Assembly: GCF_016834455.1 (NCBI RefSeq)
Contig: NZ_CP069213.1
Location: forward strand, 3,821,501 to 3,885,500
DNA length: 64,000 nt
Direction: 5' to 3'
Origin: Shewanella litorisediminis
Lineage (GTDB): Bacteria; Pseudomonadota; Gammaproteobacteria; Enterobacterales; Shewanellaceae
The position numbers and the translations under genes were made by a program. The notes below the pieces were generated by a model, which worked only from the letters and a program-made list of their open reading frames with translations, made no database searches and was not told where the DNA came from. How positions within the stretch are numbered: position 1 is the stretch's first letter; every line of letters begins with the position of its first letter. Below, piece after piece: positions 42,915-51,692 of the stretch.

Positions 42915-43631
42915 TCAGGGCAGCATCCAATCCCCAACGGCCTGCAGCGGCAGCGACTTGTATTCCACCCAGGCAACCAGTGCAAGGCGGCTCGCCTGCT
43001 GCCACTCAGGCCGGGATGTCAGCTCAAACTCCTCCGCGAAATGGACGCCTGTGTCAGTGGCGCTCCCCTTGAATTGCCAATGTTGCAGCACCACAAAGTC
43101 CTGTGTGAGCCGTTTGCCACGGTTCTCACCCCGGCCAATGGCACTGACCAGCCCCATACCGACCACCGCCAGATGCAGGCTGTCGGCCTGGCCTTCAAAG
43201 CGCGCCTGCAGGCTTTGCCCTTCCAGCTTTAACCAGAGCTGCCCCGCCTGGGCTTTTGGCACCTCATCGCCGCGCCATTCCCGCCCTCCGATAAAGATTT
43301 GCGGTGTGTACACCCCTTTACTGTGTTTGCGATTCCAGTGGGCATATTGGCGCTTGCCGTGGGCGGGGTCAGCGAAGGGGTCTTTCCAGCCGAGGTAATC
43401 CCAGTAACTGACATGAAAGGCCAGGGGAAATAGACTGCGCCAAAGCCCGGTCTCATTGGCGAAGCCAGATATCCAGGCCTCGGCCGGTGGGCAGCTGCTG
43501 CAGCCCTGTGAGGTATAGAGTTCAATAATTTGGGGCTGTGCGCTGTGGCTTTTCGCTTCAAATTCAAAGGCCGCTATGGGCACAGCAATGGGCAAGACGA
43601 GCAGCAGGCCAAACAGGAACATCGCTTTCAA
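42915..43631 (-). CDS. DUF1223 thioredoxin-fold exported protein
   Basis: A 238-residue protein of the DUF1223 family. A signal-like hydrophobic segment (MFLFGLLLVLPIAVPIAAF) is followed by IIELYTSQGCSSCPPAEAW, a thioredoxin-like CxxC motif, and VYTPQIFIGGREWRG. A redox role in the periplasm is plausible but untested. The start is uncertain: TTG 43631 has GGTGGAG eight bases upstream, while ATG 43622 and GTG 43640 are alternatives. It lies 72 bp upstream of the hydrolase gene on the same strand. Confidence 0.82.
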   Translation of the reverse strand: MKAMFLFGLLLVLPIAVPIAAFEFEAKSHSAQPQIIELYTSQGCSSCPPAEAWISGFANETGLWRSLFPLAFHVSYWDYLGWKDPFADPAHGKRQYAHWNRKHSKGVYTPQIFIGGREWRGDEVPKAQAGQLWLKLEGQSLQARFEGQADSLHLAVVGMGLVSAIGRGENRGKRLTQDFVVLQHWQFKGSATDTGVHFAEEFELTSRPEWQQASRLALVAWVEYKSLPLQAVGDWMLP

Positions 43632-43772
43632 GGTGAACACTCCACCGCCGGCAGGTATGGAGTAAGACCTTACCGCCGCGCAGTGGATTTCAGTGGCCAA
43701 CTTGAAAATTGCGTTTAACTCACTAAGGTTAAATCGACACCGCCTGTCACCAGATGCTACTCATGGAGCTTT

Positions 43773-44033
43773 ATGCAAGATTATCAACGCATTGCCTGCG
43801 ACCGCTATGATGTGCTGGAGTTGGCCTGCATTCGCAGGTACCCGCTGCTGCTGGAACTTAAAGATGAGGGGCGCATTCACGGGCGGGCGGTGACCACAGA
43901 GACCCGCGCCGACAAGAGCGAGTGGCTGCTGATAGAAACCGCCACGTCGCAAAGGGCCATCAGACTCGACCGCATCATCGCCATCACCCCGGATATCGAG
44001 GGTGCCGGGTTCGGCCGGGTGCTGATAGGTTAG
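43773..44033 (+). CDS. rof: Rho-binding antiterminator Rof (YaeO)
   Basis: An 86-residue cytosolic protein matching Rof along its whole length: the start YQRIACDRYDVLELACIRRY, then LLLELKDEG and the end RLDRIIAITPD. Rof binds the Rho hexamer and blocks Rho-dependent termination, in E. coli by interfering with RNA loading. Its length equals the family's (about 85). A consensus ribosome site is not obvious (GGAGC lies 9-13 bases upstream). It converges with the RidA-like gene two bases away. Confidence 0.9.
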   Translation: MQDYQRIACDRYDVLELACIRRYPLLLELKDEGRIHGRAVTTETRADKSEWLLIETATSQRAIRLDRIIAITPDIEGAGFGRVLIG

Positions 44034-44035
44034 AT

Positions 44036-44389
44036 TCAGGCCCTGAGGGCCGCCACCACGGAAATTTCCACCAGATATTCGGGCTCGGCAATGGCCGCTT
44101 CCACACAGGCCCGCGCCGGGGCGTGCCCTTTGGGGACCCAGGCATCCCACACTTCATTCATGGCGTCGTAGTCGGCCATGTTTTTCAGATAAATGGTGCA
44201 GCTCAGCAGGTGCTCACGGCTGCTGCCCGCCTGACTCAGCAGGGTGTCCACTTCTTCCAGCATGGTTTGGGTCTGGGTGCGGATGTCGGTCAGCTTGTCT
44301 TTGGCCACCTGACCGCACAGGTACACAGTGCCCTGATGTATCACTATGCTGCTCATGCGGGCGCCGGTATCCATTCGAATGATGCTCAT
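44036..44389 (-). CDS. RidA/YjgF-family protein
   Basis: A 117-residue protein of the RidA superfamily: [36 protein letters not shown], and the end [19 protein letters not shown]. The signature arginine is present (PARACVE). RidA enzymes hydrolyse reactive enamines and imines; this shorter-branch member may be an uncharacterised subgroup. ATG 44389 has GGAG upstream. It lies 51 bp after the NhaC-type antiporter gene on the same strand and may share its transcript. Confidence 0.85.
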   Translation of the reverse strand: MSIIRMDTGARMSSIVIHQGTVYLCGQVAKDKLTDIRTQTQTMLEEVDTLLSQAGSSREHLLSCTIYLKNMADYDAMNEVWDAWVPKGHAPARACVEAAIAEPEYLVEISVVAALRA

Positions 44390-44440
44390 GGGGTTCTCCA
44401 TCGTAAAAGGCAGGATTGTAGCCGGACAGGCCAAAACAGG

Positions 44441-45994
44441 CTAAGCCTGTCCATCCTGCTTGAGTAAATTTCCACTGGCGCACTTACTTTGCCACAGCCA
44501 CAACAGCCCAATTCCCGTCAGCAGGGTCAAGGTCCAGGCTACGGGCGAAGACGCCCCCAGATTCAGCAGCTGAAAACCGCACAGGGCAGCGATGGCCGCA
44601 ATCAGGGCAAAGGGCAGCTGGGTGGTGACGTGCTCATGTACAGACGCGCCGCTGGCGGTGGCACTGAGGATACTGGTGTCGGAAATCGGCGAGCAGTGGT
44701 CGCCAAATACTGAGCCTGCCATCACGGCAGCCAGCGCCGGCAACAGAAGCTCAGGGGCCAGACCCTGTGCCACCTGAGCACAGAGGGGGATCATGATGGC
44801 AAAGGTACCCCAACTGGTGCCGGTGGCAAAGGCCATGATGGCACAGAGCGCGAAAATACCGGCAAGCAGCAGGCTGGGGGACAGGAGGTCATTGGCAAGC
44901 GCCGAAATACGTGCGCCGCTGCCCAAATCCTTGATAAGCGCCCCTATCATCCAGGTGAGCAACAAGATGCCCACCGCGAGCGACATGGATCTCAGCCCCA
45001 CCAGCATATCTATTATCAGGGGATGCATTCCGCGCCCACGCCCCTGCCCGCGCCCCCTATCAGACCAAAGCGCCATCAAGGCCGCCAGTACGACGGCGGT
45101 CAAACTGGCATTGCGCATGGCCGCGCCCACGTCCGCGGCGGCAAGCCAGGCAGCCATGCCCGGCTCTTTGGCCAGTGAGGCGCCTGATGCAAGGGTGAAC
45201 AACAAGGCGCCCACCAGCAGCCCCAACAAGGGCAACAACAGCGGCCAGGGCGAGGCGGTTTTCAGCGAAGGGGTTTGCTGATACCCACTGTCAATAGGGG
45301 AAGCCTCGAGATTGGACGCATCATCGACCTTGGCAGACCACCCCCAGTTAAAGAGGCTGCCCACCCCCACCAGTACCAGGGCCGACACCGCATAGAAATT
45401 AACCGAGGCGATGGTGATAAAGGCATCCAGCGCCGAGACAGGCAGAAAACTGATCCCCGCCAACAGAGCCATCACATAGGGCCCCCAGCTGGCAACGGGC
45501 ACCAGTGAGCATAGGGGAGACGCAGTGGTGTCGACCATATAAGAGAGCTGCGCCGGCGAGATACCATATTGGCGCGCTATGGGGCGCCCGACACTCCCCA
45601 CCGCCAAACAACTGAAGATACCGTCGATAAACACCAGAAAGCCCAGGCCTATGATGCCCATTCTGGCCTGACGGCGGCTTTGTACCCGCGCCGAGAGCCA
45701 GTGGCCAAACTCATCCACAGCGCCGCTTCGACCGAGTAAACTGGTCATCACCCCAAGCAGCAACATGGCAAAGAGCACGTTGAGATGCCACCACCGCCAT
45801 TGGTTCTGCTGATAAAACAGCTCTGTCAGGGTATCAAACAGGTAATTGAGGCTGGTTAATGGTGAAAAATCATTCAAAATCAACGCACCCAGCACAACGC
45901 CTGCGCCAAGTGCAATGAGGGTGCGCCTTAGCAGCAAAGCCAGTGCCAGCGTCAATAACAGGGGAATAAGTTCCATCAAGTCAGCCACATCCAT
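44441..45994 (-). CDS. NhaC-family Na+/H+ antiporter-like transporter
   Basis: A 517-residue membrane protein with about 12 hydrophobic segments. Family landmarks are FIDGIFSCLAVGSVGRPI, DTTASPLCSLVPVASWGPY and FATGTSWGTFAIMIPL with SVFGDHCSPISDTSILSA near the end. NhaC-type carriers swap sodium for protons or for organic acids such as malate and lactate. The loop at about 215-240 is variable and Ser/Thr-rich. ATG 45994 has a weak ribosome site; ATG 45976 is another option. The RidA-like gene follows. Confidence 0.87.
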   Translation of the reverse strand: MDVADLMELIPLLLTLALALLLRRTLIALGAGVVLGALILNDFSPLTSLNYLFDTLTELFYQQNQWRWWHLNVLFAMLLLGVMTSLLGRSGAVDEFGHWLSARVQSRRQARMGIIGLGFLVFIDGIFSCLAVGSVGRPIARQYGISPAQLSYMVDTTASPLCSLVPVASWGPYVMALLAGISFLPVSALDAFITIASVNFYAVSALVLVGVGSLFNWGWSAKVDDASNLEASPIDSGYQQTPSLKTASPWPLLLPLLGLLVGALLFTLASGASLAKEPGMAAWLAAADVGAAMRNASLTAVVLAALMALWSDRGRGQGRGRGMHPLIIDMLVGLRSMSLAVGILLLTWMIGALIKDLGSGARISALANDLLSPSLLLAGIFALCAIMAFATGTSWGTFAIMIPLCAQVAQGLAPELLLPALAAVMAGSVFGDHCSPISDTSILSATASGASVHEHVTTQLPFALIAAIAALCGFQLLNLGASSPVAWTLTLLTGIGLLWLWQSKCASGNLLKQDGQA

Positions 45995-46167
45995 TCGAAG
46001 AGTCTGTCGGATACTGCCAGCATAACTGCCACGGGGAATATGGCAAAGAGGGGAACTGGCTGAAAATGGGTAGCAGAAAGCGTGAAAAAGCGCATTAGCG
46101 CTAGGTCCGGCGCCATGAGCCTGCTAGAATCTGGGCTCCATCCAGAACCTTTTACAGGACCTTTCCC

Positions 46168-46371
46168 ATGAGCCTCGAATTATTGTCCCAACTGGAAACC
46201 AAAATCCAGACCGCCCTGGAAACCATTGAGCTTTTGAAACTTGAACTCGACGATGAGAGAGAGAAAGCGGCCAACCTGGCGGAGCAAAACCATCAGCTTA
46301 AACAGGAGCTGAGCTCCTGGAATGACAAGATCACTGGTCTTGTTGGTTTGCTGAGCAACCAGGTTGACTGA
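46168..46371 (+). CDS. zapB: Cell-division coiled-coil protein ZapB
   Basis: A 67-residue protein that is a single coiled coil: [20 protein letters not shown], cut here at [17 protein letters not shown], then [19 protein letters not shown]. The start and heptad pattern match ZapB, which links FtsZ-ring protein ZapA to the MatP-bound chromosome terminus. It is a little shorter than the E. coli protein (81). It has its own upstream region and meets the YtfK gene end to end four bases away. Confidence 0.87.
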   Translation: MSLELLSQLETKIQTALETIELLKLELDDEREKAANLAEQNHQLKQELSSWNDKITGLVGLLSNQVD

Positions 46372-46375
46372 TCTA

Positions 46376-46588
46376 TCAGGCCGTTTTGACCTCTTGATTT
46401 TGAGCCTCTATTAGCTCATTCAATTCCAGAATCGCCTGCTTAACCTGAGGCAGGCTCTTTCTGGGCAGTAAAAATCTTCCCTTTTCAAACTCCAGCCTTC
46501 CCAGGTCCTTAACCCAGATTGCCCCCGTCAAAAAAATCCGTACATGTTTGACGATGAGCTTGGGAGCATACACAGGAAAAACCCTCAC
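46376..46588 (-). CDS. ytfK: YtfK-like DUF1107 protein
   Basis: A 70-residue protein matching E. coli YtfK: RVFPVYAPKLIVKHVRIFLTG, given here in part as PKLIVKHVRIFLTG, then IWVKDLGRLEFEKGRFLLP. In E. coli YtfK stimulates SpoT and so ppGpp build-up under phosphate or fatty-acid limitation. GTG 46588 is chosen because AAGGAGG lies six bases upstream; the in-frame ATGs further up would add residues absent from the family. The 386 bp upstream to dsbA contain no gene I can support. Confidence 0.8.
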   Translation of the reverse strand: MRVFPVYAPKLIVKHVRIFLTGAIWVKDLGRLEFEKGRFLLPRKSLPQVKQAILELNELIEAQNQEVKTA

Positions 46589-46930
46589 GAGACCCTCCTT
46601 TTGTTGTTCTATTTTTGGTGAACCCATCAAATGGACATCAGTTTTAGCAGTCGAGTTTCATCCGGTACAGCAGAAATTTCCAAATTCTCCGTTCACTTTA
46701 CGTAAGCTGCTGATTTACCTCTTGGCCGAACACACATTTTTTGTCACGTCAATTCTCTGGCGCTTGCCAAGCTTCTGACTTATTGCTACATTTGACGCGT
46801 TACTCAGGGTAAAACTGAGCCAAATGGCTCTATGCCGTGCTTCTTGCGACCAGGGAGTACGGTTTTTTTTTGCCCCTGGATTTTCATCGGCTTACAGTCT
46901 GTGAAAACCCACTCAGCCCCTTTGGGGGAT

Positions 46931-46958
46931 AAAAAAAGCGCCTCTGGGGCGCTTTTTT
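46931..46958. terminator. Terminator downstream of dsbA
   Basis: AAAAAAGCGCC (46932-46942) and GGCGCTTTTTT (46948-46958) form an 11-bp stem with A/T tracts on both sides, 17 bp beyond the dsbA stop. Confidence 0.9.
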
Positions 46959-46974
46959 CGTTGAGTGTTGACAC

Positions 46975-47589
46975 TCAGTCTTTCTTGGTCGCCAGGTAGA
47001 AGGCGATATCCAGCATTTCTTCGTAGCTCTTGATGGAGTCGGTCAGTACCTTGTACTTACCGTTTACCACCAGAGAAGGCACACCGGACAGCTTGGCGTT
47101 TTCGGTATCGCGCTTCATCTTGGACATTTGCGCGTTCACCATAAAGGAGTTGGCAGCAGAGTCGAAATCTTTGCCATCCACACCGTTGGCCACAAACAGG
47201 GCACGCACGTCGTCACGATTGGTGAAGTGCTGCTTCTTGTCGTGGATAGCGGCGAACAGGGCCTTTTCCATTTTTTTCTCAACTTTCAGCTGATGGGCCA
47301 CGGCAAAAGCACGGGACATTTCAGGGCCCATTTCGCGGCCGATAAAGTCAACGTGGGCCTGATTAAAAGCAACACCTTCCGGCTTTTTGGCTTCGATCAT
47401 GGGCACGACAGTTTTGGAGAAGCTGTAGCAGTGTGGGCAGTAGAAAGAGAAAAACTCGGTGATTTCGGGCTTGGCACTGCCAGGGCCTTCGTTAATCACT
47501 TCGTAATGCACACCTTCTTTGAAATCGGCGGCCATGGACATCAGGGGAGCAACCAGCAGCGCGGCTGCCATTAAGAGTGCTTTTTTCAT
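46975..47589 (-). CDS. dsbA: Periplasmic disulfide oxidase DsbA
   Basis: A 204-residue thioredoxin-fold enzyme that introduces disulfides into exported proteins. A signal peptide ends near SMAAD; the active site CPHC is at residues 51-54, as in E. coli DsbA, and the cis-proline loop is SGVPSLVV. ATG 47589 has AAGGAA nine bases upstream. It follows srkA on the same strand with 116 bp between, the same order as in E. coli, where Cpx controls the pair. Confidence 0.96.
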   Translation of the reverse strand: MKKALLMAAALLVAPLMSMAADFKEGVHYEVINEGPGSAKPEITEFFSFYCPHCYSFSKTVVPMIEAKKPEGVAFNQAHVDFIGREMGPEMSRAFAVAHQLKVEKKMEKALFAAIHDKKQHFTNRDDVRALFVANGVDGKDFDSAANSFMVNAQMSKMKRDTENAKLSGVPSLVVNGKYKVLTDSIKSYEEMLDIAFYLATKKD

Positions 47590-47705
47590 TTTTATTTCCT
47601 TGCTTAGCGGGTCCGGTGGACCAAATCTCATTGGGCGATGCCTAAACTAATACGCTTTTTGATGCCATCTCAAGCCCCTAGTTCAACTTTGTGTTACAAA
47701 ACACG

Positions 47706-48683
47706 TCAAAAAGGCTGCAAACTCAGAGGTGGCTCGGCAATTTGCGCCACCTGCGCCTGCATATCGCGAATTTGCCGCTGCCAATAGGCATCCTCGGCAA
47801 ACCACGGAAAGTACATGGGAAAGGCCGGGTCGTCCCAACGGCGACTGATCCAGGCCATGTGGCTGAGCATACGCAATCCCCGCAGGGGTTCTATCAGCGC
47901 CAGCTCTCTGGTGTCGAAATCGCAAAATTCCTCATAGGCACCCAGCAGGGTATCGAGCTGCAGGCGACGCTCATTGTCGTCCCCCGCGAGCATCATCCAC
48001 AGGTCCTGAACCGCCGGGCCGCTGCGGGCATCATCCAGGTCAACAAACCCCGGACCATCTGGGGTCCAGAGAATATTGCCCGGGTGCAGATCGCCATGGA
48101 GGCGCAGGGTGTCTGTCTTTACCCAGACCGATTCGATGGCGCTCACCAGCGCCTGTCCCGCGGCGGCGAAGTCGACCATCAGGGATTGTGGCACATGGGG
48201 AGAGGCAAGGAGTACCTGCAAGGCTTCATTGGCCATGGCCGAAGACAGGGTTTCGCGCTCACTGAAGCGCCCGGCTTTCCCCACCTGATGCAGGCGGCCT
48301 ATGAAGTGGCCAACGGCCTCCAATTGGTCGAGATTATCCATCTCGAACTGGCGCCCGCCGATGGACGGGAAGAGCGCAAATCGAAAGCCCTCAAACTGAA
48401 ACAGGCTCTGGCCTTCAATCACCACAGGCGCCGCCAGGGGCACCTCGGCATCACCCAGTTCAAAGGCGAAGGCATGTTCTTCCAGTATTTGCTCATCTGT
48501 CCAGCGCTCGGGCCGGTAAAACTTGGCCACATAGCGATTGGCACGATCGCAGCGGAACTGATAGACACGGTTCTCGAAACTGTTCAGCGGCGTCAGGCCG
48601 GTTTCCGGGTAGATGCCCACCGACTCGATGGCATCGAGTATGGTATCCGGCGTCAGGGTCTGAAAATGAAAGGCGGGGCTCAA
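47706..48683 (-). CDS. srkA: Stress response kinase SrkA (YihE)
   Basis: A 325-residue APH/choline-kinase-fold protein kinase. Landmarks are VYQFRCDRANRYVAKFYRPERW, given in part as YQFRCDRANRYVAKFYRPE, LHGDLHPGNILW (catalytic loop with aspartate) and GFVDLDDARSGP (metal-binding). SrkA counters programmed cell death pathways such as MazF in E. coli. The start is TTG 48683, which overlaps the upstream stop as TTGA and has GGAGGAG upstream. It is the third gene of a lipoprotein-DUF3630-srkA run ahead of dsbA. Confidence 0.93.
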   Translation of the reverse strand: MSPAFHFQTLTPDTILDAIESVGIYPETGLTPLNSFENRVYQFRCDRANRYVAKFYRPERWTDEQILEEHAFAFELGDAEVPLAAPVVIEGQSLFQFEGFRFALFPSIGGRQFEMDNLDQLEAVGHFIGRLHQVGKAGRFSERETLSSAMANEALQVLLASPHVPQSLMVDFAAAGQALVSAIESVWVKTDTLRLHGDLHPGNILWTPDGPGFVDLDDARSGPAVQDLWMMLAGDDNERRLQLDTLLGAYEEFCDFDTRELALIEPLRGLRMLSHMAWISRRWDDPAFPMYFPWFAEDAYWQRQIRDMQAQVAQIAEPPLSLQPF

Positions 48684-48988
48684 GACTGCTCCTCCCGAAT
48701 GAATGGCTTAAGCAGGCTGGCGAGAAACGTGAGCACCTCGAGATCCTCTTCGCGATCGCTGGCAAGCCAGGCCACGTCGCCGTAGAACTCAAAGTTCAGC
48801 CACAGGCGGCAGCCTTCGAAGTCGAGCAGCCACTGATGGCGGTCGGCGCCCCACTGGCGCTCAAGCACCCGGCAATCCATCGCCGCGGCCAGGGGTTCGG
48901 CGAAATCATCAAAGCGGTCAAAATCGATATCACCGCGAATGGCCAAACTCACTGCCTCTTTGTCGAGGCGGATGTCATAGATGTTCAT
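48680..48988 (-). CDS. DUF3630-like small acidic protein
   Basis: A 102-residue acidic cytosolic protein with IRGDIDFDRFDDFAEPLAAA, FEGCRLWLNFEFYGDVAWL and LTFLASLLKPF. It looks like the DUF3630 family, whose function is unknown. Its ATG overlaps the preceding lipoprotein stop (ATGA), and its TGA overlaps the srkA TTG start, so translation of the three genes is coupled. That coupling suggests a link to SrkA, by inference. Confidence 0.75.
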   Translation of the reverse strand: MNIYDIRLDKEAVSLAIRGDIDFDRFDDFAEPLAAAMDCRVLERQWGADRHQWLLDFEGCRLWLNFEFYGDVAWLASDREEDLEVLTFLASLLKPFIREEQS

Positions 48989-49290
48989 TGGCTCTCTTGG
49001 GCAATGGGGGAAGACGTTGACGGGGCAAGAAGCGCGCAGCTGAGCTCGCCTTGCTGTGCCTCACATTGCTGAGCGCACAGGTATTGGCCTTTGTCACCAC
49101 CAAGACGCACCAGTCCATCGCCCTTGGCCTGACACTGTTCGAGGCTGTGGTAGTGGCCGGCCACTTCACTGAATTGCCAGGGGGCATCCGAAGGCGCAGC
49201 CCTGAAGGCCAGCGTCCACTGGTCTGCCTGAGTACAGGCACCAACCAAGAGGACAGTGATGAGCACAAGTGCGGCGCGTATCAAGGGCAT
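48985..49290 (-). CDS. Small hypothetical lipoprotein
   Basis: A 101-residue protein with a lipoprotein signal (MPLIRAALVLITVLLVGAC; lipobox LVGAC). Four further cysteines lie in the mature part (EQCQAKGDG, YLCAQQCEAQQGELSCAL), which could form two disulfides, fitting the neighbouring dsbA. I do not recognise a family. It is first in the run with DUF3630 and srkA, overlapping the former by four bases. The ribosome site GGGAG is unusually close to the ATG. Confidence 0.65.
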   Translation of the reverse strand: MPLIRAALVLITVLLVGACTQADQWTLAFRAAPSDAPWQFSEVAGHYHSLEQCQAKGDGLVRLGGDKGQYLCAQQCEAQQGELSCALLAPSTSSPIAQESQ

Positions 49291-49356
49291 CTCCCAATAA
49301 AAAAGGCGGTGCCAGATGCACCGCCCGCTATTTTATCCTGCTCAGAGGCGCACTTA

Positions 49357-50037
<681 letters not shown>

Positions 50038-50302
50038 GGTGTGTGTCCTGTTTCTCTTGGCAGCCAAGCCGCCATTCCCCAATGTCCGGCCCGCTTCAGG
50101 CGCCGGGAACAGTGGTTATTATTAGAGCATTTCACCTGTTCAAATCAAGTATTTATGCACCTTTCATGGCATCGGGCATCAAAATTGCCACCGACTTCAA
50201 AAGACTCTTTTTGTGCGCATCTTCATGCTTTGGCGATCCACTTTTGAGTTGGCCGGGCGCGGGGACTAAGATAAAACCAAGTAAATTGCTTGGGTATTTA
50301 TC

Positions 50303-50692
50303 ATGTCAGAGTCCTTCAGCTTGAGCGGTAATCTGGGACGGGAATTTGCCACCATTTGCGCCATGGTCGCCATCTACTGCCGGGACCATCATGGCGGCAA
50401 AACGCCCTGCGGCGAATGTCAGGCCTTTATGGAATACGCCAAGACCCGCCTGGACCGCTGCCCCTACGGCCAGGAAAAACCCACCTGCAATAAATGCCCG
50501 GTGCATTGCTACAAGCCCGAACCCCGGGAGCAGGCGCGCCAAATCATGCGTTATGCGGGCCCCAGGATGCTGCTGCCCCACCCCATCATGGCGATACGAC
50601 ATCTGTTGCTGGAGCGTAAACCCGCCCCCGATAAACCGCCCAAAAACCTTTCAAATCGACATCTGCGGTTACAAAAAGCCGCATCAGAATAA
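50303..50692 (+). CDS. ygbA: YgbA-like protein (nitrous oxide-stimulated promoter family)
   Basis: A 129-residue protein with a cysteine-rich core: TPCGECQAF, DRCPYGQEKPTCNKCPVHCY. This spacing matches YgbA, whose gene is induced by nitric oxide through NsrR in enterics and which helps recovery from nitrosative stress. The cysteines suggest a metal site or cluster. The C-terminal 25 residues are basic and variable. I could not identify a convincing NsrR site in the 265 bp upstream. Confidence 0.85.
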   Translation: MSESFSLSGNLGREFATICAMVAIYCRDHHGGKTPCGECQAFMEYAKTRLDRCPYGQEKPTCNKCPVHCYKPEPREQARQIMRYAGPRMLLPHPIMAIRHLLLERKPAPDKPPKNLSNRHLRLQKAASE

Positions 50693-50772
50693 GGCAGGAT
50701 TGCCACCACTGGGCACATGGGCTAAAAAAGGACTTTCAGCAGTCGATTTTTCAATCACATGAGTGCGTGCCC

Positions 50773-51624
50773 ATGATGGAGTTTCTGGAGCAAACCTTTA
50801 AGTGGCTTTCGCTGCTTGGCGCACTCCACTGCCTGGGTCTGGGACTCTATCTGCGCTATCTCTATCGCTCAAACAGCGGTCATCACAGGCTGCTCGCCGG
50901 GATCTTCTCGCTGCTGTCCCTGACCTTCTTCAGTGGCCTGCTGACCCGCGAGACTGTGTCGCTGCCCATGCCACTCATTTATAGCCTGTTTATTCCGGGC
51001 TATTTTTTGTTGATGCCGCTCCTGTATCAGTACTGCCTTCAGGCACTCGGCAAACGCAGCGGCCGATTCTGGTATCACTATTTGCCCGCGCCACTGATTG
51101 CCATTGGCGTAGCGATAGACCAGCTGCTGCGCCCCGGACTGATGATCTCAAGTGGCGCAGACAAGCTCTCCCTCGCCGACTACAGTCCGCTGGCCGCCCT
51201 GTTAACCGTGCTGCTGTTTATCCAAACCTGCTGCTACTTTGTGCTGATTTTCAGGTTATTGCTCTCTCACTCCAGCCGCGGTGCCCGCGCCCACGAGCAA
51301 AGCCTGCTGGATATCCGCTTTCGCTGGCTGATGACCCTGTGCCTGGCGCTGATGTTCAACTGGCTACTCAGGGTGGTGCTGACTCTGATCCCCATTTATT
51401 TCGGCGATGGTGTCACCGCCCTGATGCTGATGTTGCCGCGGATGATTTTACTGTTGAGCCTCTACCTGCTGGCATTTTACGGCCTGCATCAAATTACCCG
51501 TGCAGCCTACCTTCGCGGCCAACTCACTCTCCCGCCCAAAGTCAGCCAAAAATCCAGCAGCCAACTGCTCAGTGCCGACGAGCTCAACTACCTGCAAGCC
51601 TTGCTTCGTGAGGAAAAAAAGTAA
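50773..51624 (+). CDS. 7TM-type sensor domain protein lacking the usual AraC output
   Basis: A 283-residue membrane protein with about seven hydrophobic segments (LLGALHCLGLGLYLRYLY, PLIYSLFIPGYFLLMPLLYQYC, MILLLSLYLLAFYGL). The pattern, including GYFLLMPLLYQYC and the end SADELNYLQALLREEKK, resembles the N-terminal sensor of AraC-type regulators with seven TM helices. In those proteins a helix-turn-helix domain starts right after this point; here the frame stops at TAA 51624. It may be a truncated regulator or a stand-alone sensor. ATG 50773 is used; GTG 50767 is possible. Confidence 0.6.
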   Translation: MMEFLEQTFKWLSLLGALHCLGLGLYLRYLYRSNSGHHRLLAGIFSLLSLTFFSGLLTRETVSLPMPLIYSLFIPGYFLLMPLLYQYCLQALGKRSGRFWYHYLPAPLIAIGVAIDQLLRPGLMISSGADKLSLADYSPLAALLTVLLFIQTCCYFVLIFRLLLSHSSRGARAHEQSLLDIRFRWLMTLCLALMFNWLLRVVLTLIPIYFGDGVTALMLMLPRMILLLSLYLLAFYGLHQITRAAYLRGQLTLPPKVSQKSSSQLLSADELNYLQALLREEKK

Positions 51625-51692
51625 GTTTTTCATGGTGATTTTGTATTCAACCCGATAAGGTAAAAGCACGTTCAGCAATCGGGGGAAACCAG

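Noticed and set aside
42060..43232. 390-codon open frame antisense to the hydrolase and DUF1223 genes
   Set aside because: It spans two good minus-strand genes and their junction, with no recognisable motif.
50083..50302. NsrR operator upstream of ygbA
   Set aside because: Only weak half-site resemblance (for example AAGATGCGC on the minus strand near 50220); not enough to call.
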